The notes below the pieces were generated by a model, which searched no databases, was not told where the DNA came from, and saw only the letters and a list, made by a program, of their open reading frames with translations. Shown here piece after piece: positions 19,070 to 30,133 of a stretch of 64,000 bases of DNA. This stretch comes from Bacillus sp. JCM 19058 (GTDB lineage: Bacteria; Bacillota; Bacilli; Bacillales_H; Bacillaceae_D). The stretch is taken from NCBI GenBank assembly GCA_001310555.1, contig BAXO01000017.1, positions 9,176 to 73,175 on the forward strand. The letters run 5' to 3'. Numbering within the stretch: the first letter of the stretch is position 1; the number at the start of each line of letters is the position of its first letter. The position numbers were made by a program, and so were the translations under genes.

Positions 19070-20558
19070 TTACGAAGTGCCGTTTAATACGGCCTCAATA
19101 TAAACCGCTGGATTCATGAGCTCCATTGACGCCTGATTTATATAAGGATGAACCCATTCAACCCCAAGCCCTAAAGCGATACTTAATACAACGAGGAGAA
19201 CGCATGGCACTAAAAGAATTCCCTTTGTTGACGCCTTCTCCATATCCTCACTTAGATTTGTTTCGCCCCAAAAAGCATTCATGAATATTTTGAGCAATGA
19301 ATAGAGGACGAACACGCTTGAGAGCAAGGCGATGGCCGCCAACCAATAAAAGCCCCCTTCAATCGCTCCTTTTGTAACAAACACTTTTCCGATAAAGCCG
19401 CTAAAAGGCGGAACGCCGACTAGAGATAACGTGACGATAAAGAACAGCCAGCCCAATACAGGATGGGTCCGGATTAATCCGCTCATTTCCTTTAGCTTTG
19501 CCGTGCCGAAAAGAGCAATCACCGTACCTCCGAGCAGAAATAACACTCCCTTGACGAGCATATCGTGAATTAAATAATACACAGCTCCCGACACAGCGGG
19601 TAGCGAAAAGACAGCAAGTCCCGCAATAATAAAACCGACTGCGATAATCACGTTATAGGCAAGAATCTTCCGGATATCATTGTAGGCAACAGCGCCAATT
19701 CCGCCTAATATCATCGTTAATGCTGCCATAACAGCTAGCACCGTATGAGTAAATTGAGGCTCATGGTAAAAGATAAGAGTGAACATCCGAAACAGTGCGT
19801 ATATGCCGACCTTTGTCAGTAAGGCAGCAAAAACTGCAGCAATTGCCGTCGGAGGAGCACCGTAGGAGCCAGGCAGCCAAAAAAACAAGAAGAGGGCGGC
19901 CTTTAAGCCAAAAACGACGACAAATAGAAGCGCGATCGTGTTCATTAGTCCATCCTGCCCAACTTCGGCAACTCGAACCGAAAGATGAGCAAAATTAAGC
20001 GTACCGGTCATTCCGTATAAGTACGCGATCGACGCAAGAAACAAAGCGGAAGAAATCACATTAATCAGCACGTATTTAATCGATTCGCGCAGCTGAACCT
20101 TTGTGCCTCCGAGCGAAAGAAGTACATAGGAAGCAAGAAGCATCACTTCAAAAAAAACAAACAGATTAAACAAATCGCCCGTCAGAAAAGAGCCGTTTAC
20201 TCCAGTCACGAGAAAGAGCATGAGTGGGTAGAAAAAAATGCGATTCCCGCTCCACACCAATCGAACGAAAGGCGAAGACTAAGCAAGCGATACTGACAAT
20301 ACATGTCGTTAATACAAGCAATGCGGAAAACATATCAGCGACGAGGACAATCCCAAATGGCGCTTGCCAGCCACCAAGGTTCAGCGTTTGAATCCCATCC
20401 CGGGAGGTTTGATAAATAATAACAATAGCAGACAATGTGCTTAAACCGAGAGCAAACACACTGAACCAGCGCTGAAATGCTAAATTCCGCTTAAATATAA
20501 CTAAAATGATGCCAGCTACTAACGGAATTAACAGCGGCGAAATAATAAAGTTATTCAT
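19070..20558 (-). CDS. mrpD: Mrp antiporter subunit MrpD, one frameshift
   Basis: NuoM/NuoN-related proton-translocating subunit, 495 residues with about 14 helices. Key segments: TGDLFNLFVFFEVMLLASY with the essential Glu, APPTAIAAVFAALLTKVGIYAL, AYNDIRKILAYN and YYLIHDMLVKGVLFL. One extra base in A7 at 20232-20238 separates ERESHFF from YPLMLFLVTG. Its start overlaps the end of mrpC by 8 bases. Works with MrpA as the ion-conducting core. Confidence 0.96.
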
Positions 20559-20886
20559 CTTCCATTCCCCTTAATTGATCCATATCGTCTGTCCCTGTTT
20601 CTTGATAGGTTCTGTAAGCTAATACGAGAAAAAAGGCAACGACGCCAAAATTGATTACGATGGCCGTTAAAATAAGCGCTTGTGGCAAAGAGTCGGTGTA
20701 GGAATCTGCATTCCCGCTTAATAAAGGAGCTCCGCCCTTTAAGCCGCCCATCGTTATTAAGAGCAGGTGAACCGCATGAGAGATAACGGCTGTTCCCATA
20801 ATAACTCTTAACAAGCTTTTTGTCAGAACAAGGTACGTTCCTACTGTAAAGAAAACTCCTATAAGTAAAGACATCAGTGTTTCCAT
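20551..20886 (-). CDS. mrpC: Mrp antiporter subunit MrpC
   Basis: 111 residues, three helices, NuoK-related. LLRVIMGTAVISHAVHLLLI and the conserved TDSLPQALILTAIVINFG are present. Intact, including a T6 run that is in frame. Sits between mrpB and mrpD with tight spacing. Confidence 0.96.
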   Translation of the reverse strand: METLMSLLIGVFFTVGTYLVLTKSLLRVIMGTAVISHAVHLLLITMGGLKGGAPLLSGNADSYTDSLPQALILTAIVINFGVVAFFLVLAYRTYQETGTDDMDQLRGMEDE

Positions 20887-20889
20887 CGT

Positions 20890-21313
20890 TTAAACATCCT
20901 CACTAATTCGCAAAATAATCGTCATTGAAGAGCCAATAACCGCTAAGGCAACCCCAACCTCAAAAATCATTACTGTCGCCAGCTCCGTTTCCCCAAATAA
21001 CGGCAAATCGAAGTAGTCAAACGTCTGACTCAGAAAGGGAGCACCAAAGAAAAAAAGAGCCGATCCCCGCCGAAACCGAAAGGAAAACACCGAATGCAGC
21101 CAGCTTAATATAATCAGGTGAAAAGCCACTTTCAACCGTTTCGCGATCAAAGGATAAGTAGAGAAGAACTAGACCGGCAGTGGTCACGAGCCCACCAATA
21201 AAGCCACCACCAGGCTCATGGTGCCCGGAAAGAAACAAATAAATTCCGAAGACCATGATAATAAAGAAGGCAACTCTTGTCACTGTTTGTAAAATCACGT
21301 CATTAACCTTCAT
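20890..21313 (-). CDS. mrpB: Mrp antiporter subunit MrpB, one frameshift
   Basis: Four-helix subunit, about 140 residues. N-terminal GIYLFLSGHHEPGGGFIGGLV is the MrpB/MrpA-C signature; after removing one base in A7 21050-21056 it continues FFFGAPFLSQ and the conserved VMIFEVGVALAVIGSSMTII. The stop is three bases before the mrpC start. Its ATG overlaps the mrpA stop region. Confidence 0.95.
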
Positions 21314-23702
21314 TTCTTCTCCCCCCCTGTTGCTCTTAACTTAAGCAAACTAAACACACCAAGGGCGACAATTAGCAGGACGACAATTTCGAGCATCGTA
21401 TCAAACGCCCGGAAATCAGCCAATATCGCATTGACAATATTTTTGGCTCCTGCTAATTCATAGGCATTCTCGAAGTATACTGAAATCGGCTCGAATAAAT
21501 GGTTCCCTTGGACTGAAAGGGCAATCAAGGTCATAATCGTCCCGACACTTAAAGCAATCGCCAGGTTAACGGAACGAAAAGGTACTTTTCCACCTTCTCT
21601 TTTCCTTTCCGGTAGAAAATAAAAGCAAAGGAGAAACAAGGCGACAGATACGGTTTCAACGATTAATTGCGTCAATGCCAAATCAGGGGCATGAAAAATG
21701 ACAAAGAACAAGCCGACACCGTAACCGAGAACTCCGATTAATAATAATCCTGTAAGGCGCGATCTTGCAAAAATAATAGCGACAGCTGCCGTCATCATCG
21801 CCAGAATGAGAACAACCTCGTAGAATCTGAAGGATGCATCATTTGAAAGATTAATCGTGAAGCCGTTTAGTAAGAATAATGAGCCGCCGATGGCAATAAC
21901 AAAGAAGGTAAAAATGTAAATCAAATAATCGCGGCTGTATCCAGTCATATACGCTTGCGTAAGACGCGCAGCCCCTGACTCCATTTTCGTCAAGCCTTGA
22001 TTGTAAAGATGGTTAAACGTTAGTTTCTCAGGTAAAATTCTATAAATACCCGTCCATTTTTTTTAGAAACAAATATAGAAGTGTACCAATAGCGACAACG
22101 CCAATCGTCATTTTCAGCTCTGTATTCCACCCGTGCCACGCTTCAATCGTTGTATCAATACCAGTGCCTGGCAGAACAGCTGATACTGCGGGCTCAAGCA
22201 AATTAGCAGAAAGCAGATTCGGGAAGAAGAAAAAGATCACGACGAGCGACGCCAAAACGACGGGCGGAATTAACATTCCTAAAGGTGCCTCGTGAGCCTC
22301 CTTTTCCAATCGCTCCGGCTTGTATTTTCCGGTAAATGTTTTAAATACAAGGATCATACAATAGACGAATGTCAACACACTCGCTGCCCAAGCGATAACC
22401 GGAAAAAGCAGCCCCCACGTTTCCATATTAAAAACCTTAAGCTGTGCCGCGTTTAACACGCCTGTAAAAAACATTTCTTTACTTAAAAAACCATTAAAAG
22501 GTGGCAAACCTGCCATCGAGAAGCTACCGATTATAGCGAGCGTAAAGGTAACAGGCATAATCGTCATTAATCCACCTAGCTTGCGAACATCGCGCGTTCC
22601 CGTCTCATGGTCCACGATCCCAACGACCATAAAGAGGCAGCCTTTAAACGTTGAATGGTTGACGAGGTGAAAGATTGCCGCCAAAATAGCAACCGCATAT
22701 AAAGACGATTCCGTCCCGTTCCCGTAATAAATCGCGGCAGAGCCCAGTCCTAATAAACACATAATAAGGCCGAGCTGACTAATAGTCGAATAAGCAAGCA
22801 GCGCTTTTAAATCATTTTGTTTTATCGCTGTAAATGAACCCCAGAAGAGCGTCACTATACCGACGATAGAAATAATCCAGAACCACTCGGCCGTACCTCC
22901 AAAAACCGGTGTAAAACGAGCAATGAGATAGATCCCGGCTTTAACCATTGTCGCGGAATGCAAGTAGGCACTCACAGGCGTCGGCGCCTCCATCGCATCC
23001 GGGAGCCAAATATGGAAAGGGAATTGAGCGGATTTTGTAAATGCTCCCAGAAGAATAAGTAGCATGGCTGGGAGAAACAACGCATGTTGAGAAATGACAT
23101 CAACCTGCCCAATTAATTCACGAACACTAAACGTATTACCGATAAACGATAGGATAATAAATCCGGCGAGCATCGCGATACCGCCAAATACTGTAATCAG
23201 CATCGCCTTCAAGGCACCGTAGCGCGATTGCTGACGATGGTACCAGTAGGCGATTAAAAGAAAGGAAGATACACTCGTTAATTCCCAGAACAAATAAAGA
23301 GTCATCATATTATCTGAGAAAACGACACCTAGCATCGCTCCCATAAACATAAGCAAATAAATGTAGAAATTATGCAAAGCTTCACGTTCTTTTGATAAGT
23401 AATAGATGGAGTATAACACAACTAGAGCACCGACTCCTGTAATTAACAGTGCCAGTATTAAACTGAGGCCATCAACATAAGAAACAAAATTTATATGAAG
23501 TGATGGAATCCAAGGGACCGTATGGTGGAACGTTTCTCCTCGGGAAATTGGTGGGATGTAACTTAATAAGTAGCTAAATAAAATAACAGGTACGCTTATA
23601 ACAAACCAGCCCGTATGTACACGCGGAAAAAATTTGTACAAGAACGGAATAAAAATTGCTACGATAAACGGGCTCAGTATTGCTAAAAAAAATCCAAGAC
23701 AA
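21310..23702 (-). CDS. mrpA: Mrp antiporter subunit MrpA, two frameshifts
   Basis: Largest Mrp subunit, NuoL-like, 796 residues after correction. Landmarks: YLFWELTSVSSFLLIAYW, AQFPFHIWLPDAMEAPTPVSAYLHSATMV-type region, KALLAYSTISQLG, NHSTFKGCLF, and C-terminal FFVIFHAPDLALTQLIVET plus the DUF4040/MrpB-like end. Extra bases occur in A8 23685-23692 (joining SWIFLAILSPF) and T8 22057-22064 (joining FLKKWTGIYRILPEKLTFN). TTG start at 23702 follows AAGGAGG. First gene of the operon; expels Na+ in exchange for protons, supporting pH homeostasis in alkaline or salty conditions. Confidence 0.96.
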
Positions 23703-24418
23703 AAGAAGACCTCCTTATCCGATAAAACTCATACTCGCTTGTATGAATCTTTCAAATGTTACAAATCTTTGCACTGATTGATATGAAGAAGCGTTCGTGA
23801 ATGAAAAGCGATATCGATGTCTCCGTTAAATTTCTCGTAAGAAGACCTTCGCGATAAGGTAAAGTGAACATGTAAATACGCCCGTTTGCCCTTGGCTGGC
23901 AAGAAAAAGGCAGCTTCTGGCCATAAAGCGAATGATTGAATCGTGGTCGTTCATAGGTAAGGCGCAATGCGGGCAGCACAACTATGCTCTACTGTTCATG
24001 CGTTTTCCATTGCCTGTTTTATCAACTTGTATTAGAAAGGTAAAGACCTTCACGCTAATAGTGAGTTTCGAGCCTATTTCCTCACCTTCAGCTTACTGTT
24101 TCTAACAGCAAGAGAAGTGCCCTTGTACAGCCGAAAAATAAAGTGTATGATGGAAGGAAATTCAGCTCTCGCATTTCATTTGGAAAACGAGCCCCTTCCC
24201 CACTTCCCCAATCTTTAATATAATTATAACAAAAAATGGAGCCAGTCCAAAGCTACTCGACTTTGACAACAGTAAAAATTATATACGATTTGAATAAGAG
24301 ATGCACGTTTGACGCATAAAAATAGAAGGACTGTTTAATTTCTGTAACATTTTTTTGAAATAATTGGAAGAAAAAAGCGCTTCCTAAAAATTTTTATCAT
24401 TTCCATTTGCTTGCAGGG
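23703..24418. other. Long divergent intergenic region, no gene recognised
   Basis: About 800 bases between mrpA and the divergent stress-protein gene. Short frames have no RBS. It must carry the mrp promoter, which I could not fix. No riboswitch-like fold recognised by eye. Confidence 0.5.
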
Positions 24419-24447
24419 TTGAAAGAGACTACACTTCATTATATACT
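24419..24447 (+). promoter_or_regulatory. Sigma-A promoter of the stress-protein gene
   Basis: TTGAAA (24419-24424), 17-base spacer, TATACT (24442-24447); about 90 bp before the start codon. Confidence 0.75.
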
Positions 24448-24535
24448 ATATTGGTTTATAAAAGCACAGAATGATTAGCGGCCTGAAGCAATTACTGCTT
24501 ATTACACTCTTCATGGCCAAAGGAGTGAAAAAATA

Positions 24536-25208
24536 GTGAAAAAAAGTAAAGGGACGGATGGATGAATGCATACTCGTTTGTGTTTATTATGGCCCAAACG
24601 GTGAACGATTAATTAGTCGTGGCTGTAAAATTGCCAGTATGCTCGATTGTCCTTTGTATATCCTGACAGTTGATCCGCTACCTTTTGATGAGCTGGATGC
24701 GGAGAAGTCAGATTATATCGAGCGGTGGAAGCAGCTAGCGGATGAGCACGATGTCGAGGAATTTATGATAAGGGATAACGAGAAGCGTCCGGCTGCAAGG
24801 GTGATCGCCGAGGTGGCTCGTGAAAAGCACGTGACGCAAATTATTGTCGGTCAAACGGCTAAGAGCCGCTGGGAGGAAATTACAAAGGGTTCGTTTATAA
24901 ACGTGCTGTTAAGAGAAATTCCATTCGTTGATTTTCATGTCGTTTCAGTCGACCGCTCATTGAAGGGTCAGGAAGGCCATTTTGAAAAGGGCGTCCGCGC
25001 TTACTTAACAAAAACCTCCGACGGAAGGTACCGGATTCTTTTCATTCATTCTAAAGATACGCTTCACGAAGGTATTTTCTTTAAAGAAACAGGAACGGAC
25101 TTCAATAATGGTGTCTTTAAATTTATGAAAAACAATAAAATGATTCAAGTTCATGTGACTGACGACTATGTCACAGAGCCAGTAGTAGTAGAAAGCTGTG
25201 AGGACTAG
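24536..25208 (+). CDS. Universal stress protein (UspA/KdpD-sensor-like), one frameshift
   Basis: 223 residues. The N-terminal half is a UspA alpha/beta domain: ILVCVYYGPNGERLISRGCKIA, then YILTVDPLPFD, and VTQIIVGQTAKSRWEEITKGS, which resembles the cytosolic sensor part of KdpD. The C-terminal 70 residues (GVRAYLTKTSDGRYRILFIH onward) form an extra domain I do not recognise. The start lies before an A7 run (24539-24545) with one extra base: GTG 24536, preceded by AAAGGAG, joins KKVKGRMDECILV. Monocistronic, divergent from the mrp operon, so a link to ion stress is possible but only positional. Confidence 0.75.
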
Positions 25209-25305
25209 AAAAACAAGCAGATCCTTTGCTTTTTGAATGTGGCCGAACTAGGGCTCTAATGCCGAACCGTGGCTGATTAGCCTCAAGCTTGTCGTCAACA
25301 AAAAA

Positions 25306-25324
25306 ATACCCTTGAGAGGGTATT
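25306..25324 (-). terminator. Rho-independent terminator of csoR
   Basis: AATACCC (25306-25311 region) / GGGTATT stem with TTGAGA loop; seven T on the minus strand follow the stem. Confidence 0.8.
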
Positions 25325-25400
25325 TGTTACCTACACAATGGCTCGATCCAAACTGCAAGCCGGTCAAGCCACTAAGAGCGATAGCTCCAGCAAGCGTACT

Positions 25401-25691
25401 TTACAAACGTTCTAATACATTCATTAATTCTGAAATCGCCTGTTCTTCATCGCCGCTTTTTATCGCATCCGCAACGCAATGGCGAGAATGCCTTTCAAGT
25501 AAATGAAAGCTCACTTTTTTCATGGCGGCGTTTATCGCTGCTATTTGCACTAAGACATCGACACAATAGCGATCGTTTTCTACCATATTTTGAACTCCGC
25601 GAACCTGTCCCTCAATCCGTTTCAAGCGATTAATAATTTGTTCCTTTTCTTGGGGCTTGCGGTGACTAATCGTCCTTTGTTCGTCTGCCAT
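25401..25691 (-). CDS. csoR: Copper-sensing repressor CsoR
   Basis: DUF156/CsoR-family repressor, 96 residues. EKEQIINRLKRIEGQVRGVQNMVENDRYC is diagnostic; the Cu(I) ligands Cys-His-Cys appear as DRYCVDV and then ERHSRHC. The start at 25691 gives the same N-terminal length as the B. subtilis protein; an in-frame ATG 21 bases upstream lacks an RBS. CsoR normally represses copZA, but no copper chaperone or ATPase gene adjoins it here. A G-tract operator-like site sits just upstream. Confidence 0.9.
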   Translation of the reverse strand: MADEQRTISHRKPQEKEQIINRLKRIEGQVRGVQNMVENDRYCVDVLVQIAAINAAMKKVSFHLLERHSRHCVADAIKSGDEEQAISELMNVLERL

Positions 25692-25716
25692 TTTTTTCAC
25701 CATCTTCTTCATACAG

Positions 25717-25728
25717 TACAGGGGTATA
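25717..25728. promoter_or_regulatory. Candidate CsoR operator
   Basis: TACAGGGGTATA, a G4 tract flanked by TA-rich arms in the style of CsoR sites, 25 bp upstream of the csoR start. Would allow autoregulation. One-site evidence only. Confidence 0.4.
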
Positions 25729-25791
25729 GTTATATACTATCATAATGAAGAGGATTTGACCACACTTAGGTAAACTTAAACGAAGCCGTTG

Positions 25792-25817
25792 AAACGCTTC
25801 AAGCGTTTTTCTTTTTT
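25792..25817 (+). terminator. Hairpin downstream of ku
   Basis: AAACGCTT-C-AAGCGTTT followed on the plus strand by TTTTCTTTTTTT. It lies between csoR promoter and the end of ku; the T-tail points in the plus direction, so its role for the minus-strand ku transcript is unclear. Confidence 0.5.
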
Positions 25818-25821
25818 TGTT

Positions 25822-26633
25822 TTAGCTGGCGCCTTCTTTTTGGCCGGCTTTTTTCTTTTTCGTTTTATCAATCGAAGCTTGCAGTGCTTCCATTAAATCA
25901 GTCACATTAGCTGCAGCAGGCTGTTTTTCGCTCGCCGAAACGGTCTTCTTCCCGCTTTTCTTTGCTTCAATTAACTCCAGTAACGATTCGCGGTATTCAT
26001 CATGATAATTTTCCGGATCAAAGGACGTTGTCAGCTGTTCAATCAAGAGCAAAGCCGTGTCGATTTCCTTTTTTTTACAATTTTTGTCTCCGTAGGATAT
26101 TAGGTACATCCTCCACTTTGCGAACTTCATCTGGGAAATGGATCGTCTCCATTAATAAAGCATTTCGATAGACTCGGACTACTGCAAGCTGTTCTTTGGA
26201 GCGAATAATGATTTTGGCGACGCCAATTTTGCCAGAATCGACGAGCGCTTGCCTTAATAAAGTATAAGCTTTATTCCCACCTTCTCCTGGTGCGATAAAA
26301 TAGCTTTTTTCGAAATAAATCGGGTCGATTTCCTCCAGCTTCACAAAATCGATAATCTCTACCGCTTTATCCTCATTTTCGGCCTTAAGCTTATCCATCT
26401 CTTCCTGTTCGAGTAAAACGAATTTGTTCTTTGCATATTCGTAGGCCTTGACAATTTCTTCATTTTTTTACTTCCTTTTCACAAGCCGGGCAAACCTTCC
26501 GGTAATTGATCGGCGTATGACATTCATTATGAACCTGCCGGAGTCTTATATCCTTGTTCTCTGTAGCCGTATGCAGCTTTACTGGTATATTGACCAGTCC
26601 GAAGCTGATACTTCCCTTCCATACTGTATGCAC
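25822..26633 (-). CDS. ku: Non-homologous end-joining protein Ku, three frameshifts
   Basis: Bacterial Ku (YkoV type), 269 residues after correction. Starts VHTVWKGSISFGLVNIPVKL; middle EIDPIYFEKSYFIAPGEGGNKAY and IGVAKIIIRSKEQLAVVRVY; end with the helical LMEALQASIDKTKKKK. Breaks: T7 26463-26469 (+1), GG 26095-26096 (should be GGG), T8 26069-26076 (+2). GTG start 26633 is spaced from GCAGGTG. Divergent from the ligase and polymerase genes, with which it forms the two-component NHEJ repair system used on dry or germinating spores. Confidence 0.93.
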
Positions 26634-26744
26634 AGCGTTCACCTGCTTTTTCTTTTTAATGTGCTGTAATGAAGCTCGTTTTATGTACGGCAATAGGCAA
26701 TAATAAAGGAATTTTTGCAAATACTACTGAAAAGGAGGGAGAAC

Positions 26745-27706
26745 ATGAATCTAGAACCGGTTATTCCTTTTGAACCGATATTTTCGGAAACGATCTGCGG
26801 GAAAGGAATGGATTTTTCAGACGAAATGGGATGGTACTCGTCTGCTAGCTTATTGTGAAAAAAATGAACTTCGATTATTTAATAGAAAGAGAAATGAGCG
26901 AACAAACATTTTTCCGGAGCTTTTTAGTCTGAAAAAAAACAAATAGAAGCGGAGTCTTTCATTTTAGATGGAGAAGTCATTGCCTTTGACACAAAAGGAA
27001 AGCCATCCTTCCACGAAGTAATGAGGCGTGACCGAATCAAGCACCTTGAACGTGTAGACTTTGCCCGTGAGCAGGTTCCGGTCGTCTATTTGCTGTTCGA
27101 TTTAATTTATTTAAATGGAGAATGGCTCACCGACCGCTCATTTGAAGAGAGGTATGACCGCTATCGACGATTGCATCGCCGAACGACCATATCCGTATTA
27201 CGCCTGTTTATTCTGATGGTAAAGACTTATTTGAAACGATACGAGGTCTTGACCTCGAAGGAGTAGTTGCAAAGAAACGCTCGAGTCATTATCATCTGAA
27301 TCAAAAGCATTCAGACTGGAGAAAAATAAAAAATTACAAGGATTTGTACGCTGTCATAGGCGGGGTCACTTACCGTGCCGGAGCGATTAACGCCATCCTG
27401 CTCGGTCTTTATGATCAGTCAGGGAATATTCACTATATCGGACATGCGGGCTCCGGAAAATTGACACAAAAGGAATGGAAGGAGCTAACCGGGTTTCTTC
27501 AATCGCTTCAAATTTCGGAGAAGCCGTTTATTAATGAAGCTGTTCAGCGCAAAAACGTTCAATGGGTCAAGCCGCTGCTAACAACCAAAGTTCAATATAT
27601 TGAATGGAGTGAACACCGTTCATTGCGCCAGCCTACTTTACAAGCGATAGTAGATGTTCCTATAGAGCAATGCAGACTAGAGCAGGTAGAGAGGAGCGTA
27701 GAGTAA
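26745..27706 (+). CDS. ATP-dependent DNA ligase (LigD ligase domain), three frameshifts
   Basis: Corrected product of 320 residues. The adenylation motif appears as IFQTKWDGTRLL (catalytic Lys in TKWDG), then FILDGEVIAFD, VYLLFDLIYLNG, GLEGVVAKKRSSHY-like text (LDLEGVVAKKRS) and DWRKIKNYK, i.e. ligase motifs I-V, followed by an OB-fold beginning AVIGGVTYRAG. Breaks: 26795 (ATCCCTGCG reads ATCTGCG), A8 26932-26939, and about 27162 (one T missing). ATG 26745 follows AAAGGAGGG. In B. subtilis this domain is fused to the polymerase; here a stop and a new RBS separate them. Confidence 0.85.
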
Positions 27707-27708
27707 CG

Positions 27709-28937
27709 ATGGCAATAAACAATTTCTCACGACAGACCAAGCATGCATACAAAGGAACCTTCATTCTGATCGGCTTGAACAAGGCTGCTCAGAGCTTTCT
27801 CGTCGGAGTCAAAAAAAACAACCAAGTTGTGCCTTTCGGAACGTTTAAAAAAAGGGCTGAACGAAAATGAAAAGCATTCACTTATCCAAACGATTCATGA
27901 CCATCAGCTTGAAGATCGTCAAGGGCTAATTACGATTGCACCTAGTATTTGCCTCGAATTGGCGTTCAAGCAAATAAAAGATTCGCAGTTGATCGAACCG
28001 ATCTTTCAATCGTTCCAGCTTGATACCGATTGGGAGAGCTGCACATGGGAGCGTCTCCTTTTAGAAAATGTTAACGAAGTCCAAATGACGCACCCTGACA
28101 AAACGATTTGGCAGAGCCCTTTTCTGACGAAAGAAGCGTATATGGCCTATCTGCTCGAGATCGCCCCGCTCATGCTGCCTTTTTTTACAAGACAGAGCCT
28201 TGACCGTTGTTCGTTATCCTCATGGAGTACCTGGTGAATCATTTTTCCAAAAAAAACTGTCCGGACTATGCCCCTTCTTTTATTCAAACTGCAAAGGAGA
28301 ATGGTATCAATTATATTTTGTGCAATGACCTAAAATCATTACTATGGCTTGGAAATCAATTAGCGATCGAATTCCATATTCCTTACCAGCCGATTCAGGC
28401 AAAAAAAACCTAGTGAAATCGTGTTTGACTTGGATCCTCCCGATCCGACCGGCTTTCCGCTCGCCATCCAAGCGGCTTTGGAAATGAATTCGATTTTCGA
28501 ATCATTGGATATAGTCAGCTATCCGAAGCTGTCGGGCAGTAAAGGACTACAAATTCATATTCCGCTTGGCAGCAGTGATCTTAGCTACACGGAGACAAGG
28601 GCGTTTACTTCGTTCATTGCTGAATACCTAATCGGAAAATTTCCAAACAATTTTACGATTGAAAGATTAAAAAAGGACAGGGGGCAAAAGCTTTATATCG
28701 ATTATCTCCAGCACGGAAAAGGAAAAACGATTATTGCTCCTTATTCGGCACGCGGGAAAAGCGGAGCAACCGTTGCGGCACCGCTTGACTGGAACGAAAT
28801 TAATGACACACTCGACGTTCGGAATTTTACGATCCCGGCGGTAAAAAAAACGGCTGGAAATTAGAAGCTGTCCCTTCAACGGCTATTTCAGACAAGAAAA
28901 CTCGGCGCTCGCTGAAATCATTTCTGCTTTGGAGTAA
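27709..28937 (+). CDS. LigD-type repair polymerase with N-terminal OB-like domain, five frameshifts
   Basis: Archaeo-eukaryotic primase-type polymerase of NHEJ, 407 residues after removing one base in each of A7 27847-27853, T7 28180-28186, A8 28249-28256, A8 28401-28408 and A8 28843-28850. Catalytic core: VTHPDK-type MTHPDKTIWQ, VRYPHGVPGESFFQKNC, EIVFDLDPPD (metal Asp pair), SGSKGLQIHIPL and RLKKDRGQKLYIDYLQHGKGKT region. The first 110 residues (YKGTFILIGLNKAAQSFLVG ... APSICLELAFKQ ... ESCTWERL) resemble a ligase OB-fold. ATG 27709 has GAGAGGAG upstream, 3 bases after the ligase stop. Confidence 0.85.
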
Positions 28938-29049
28938 ACCACCACTGCTTTCTTTACGCTAATTTGAACGCTTCTCTCATTTTTTTCTATGAAGTATGTT
29001 AAAATAAGTGTAACGAATGAACCATCAAGATGATGTTGAGGTGAGTAAT

Positions 29050-29710
29050 ATGCAAATGGGCGGAATTATGGGCGGCTTCTATCGGGTTAGTGAGTGGATT
29101 ATGAGGTTTGCCTATGTTAATATTTTGTGGGGATTGTTTACGCTTGCAGGACTTGTTTTATTCGGTTTCATGCCTGCCACGGTGGCGATGTTTACCGTTA
29201 TTCGGAAATGGTTAATGGGGGAGACGGATATCCCGGTTTTTAAAACGTTTTTTGCCAGTTTCAAAAAAAGATTTTCTCTCCGCCAATTTGATCGGTCTCA
29301 TTTTAGGTGTGGTCGGTGTGATTCTTTATGTTGACTTTCGCTATTTAACGATTATCGAGAATCCGGTCCTGAGCTCGATGCTTGTAGCTGTTTTAATAAT
29401 GGTCAGCTTCGTATACGTTATTGTCTGTCTTTACATTGTACCTGTATTTGTCCATTACGATTTAAAGCTCGTTCAGCATTTGAAATATGCTGCGATGATC
29501 GGTGTTATGAATCTTCATATTACGATAACGATGCTCGTCGCTGTGTACTTGCTTTATTTACTGTTTATTACGATCCCAGGCTTGATTCCGTTTTTCAGCT
29601 CCAGCTTGCTCGCCTTCATTTTTATGGGCGGCGGTTACTTGTCCTTTGTTCGCCTCGAAAACAAGAAAAAAAAGCTAGAGGAGAAAGAAGCGCTGGCAGA
29701 AGAAAACTAA
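29050..29710 (+). CDS. YesL-like DUF624 membrane protein, one frameshift
   Basis: 219-residue integral membrane protein with about five helices. The N-terminus GGFYRVSEWIMRFAYVNILW followed by GFMPATVAMFTVIRKW is the DUF624 signature. One extra base in A7 29263-29269 separates FFASFKK from DFLSANLIGLILG. Start 29050 has GAGGTG 6 bases upstream. YesL relatives often sit in carbohydrate operons; here it stands alone with its own terminator, so no role can be given. Confidence 0.85.
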
Positions 29711-29718
29711 AGGCAAAA

Positions 29719-29751
29719 CGCACCGAGCAATCGAAAGCTCGGTGCGTTTTT
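29719..29751 (+). terminator. Rho-independent terminator
   Basis: Perfect 10-bp stem CGCACCGAGC / GCTCGGTGCG with an 8-base loop and TTTTT, just after the DUF624 gene. Confidence 0.95.
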
Positions 29752-29915
29752 ATCGGTAGGATGACAACTGCTCCTTTCGGAGAGGCTAAGGTGTATCCTT
29801 TTAATAAAATATGATTATATGAATAGTCGTTTCTCCCCCACTCATGTCCCCTTTACTAATCTCCTTCTCACTTACGAGCGCTCATATGATGAGATCAGTC
29901 TTAGGAAGAGATCGG

Positions 29916-29950
29916 CACAGCCCCGAGCTATAAAATAACTCGGGGCTGTG
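29916..29950 (-). terminator. Terminator of the tRNA-Arg gene
   Basis: 12-bp perfect stem CACAGCCCCGAG / CTCGGGGCTGTG (29916-29927 / 29939-29950) immediately downstream of the tRNA on the minus strand. Confidence 0.8.
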
Positions 29951-29958
29951 CACAATAG

Positions 29959-30030
29959 CGCGCCTAGCAGGATTCGAACCCACAACGCGAGAACCGGAAT
30001 CTCGTGTGATATCCCTTTCACCATAGGCGC
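29959..30030 (-). tRNA. tRNA-Arg (anticodon CCG)
   Basis: Cloverleaf on the minus strand: acceptor GCGCCTA / TAGGCGC, anticodon stem CGAGA / TCTCG around loop TTCCGGT with anticodon CCG, and T-loop TTCGAAT. The 3' CCA is not encoded. A single tRNA with its own terminator, as for the lone CCG arginine tRNA of B. subtilis. Confidence 0.95.
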
Positions 30031-30133
30031 ATATGTACAAGCGACATATATTATTTTAATAGATTGGGGAGTGGATGTCAATGCCCAGCTCCCTAATTGC
30101 TCTTCTTATTGTTGTAGTCAGATTACATCGCTG

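Noticed and set aside
23752..23979. 75-residue minus-strand open frame upstream of mrpA
   Set aside because: No RBS, atypical composition, no recognisable domain.
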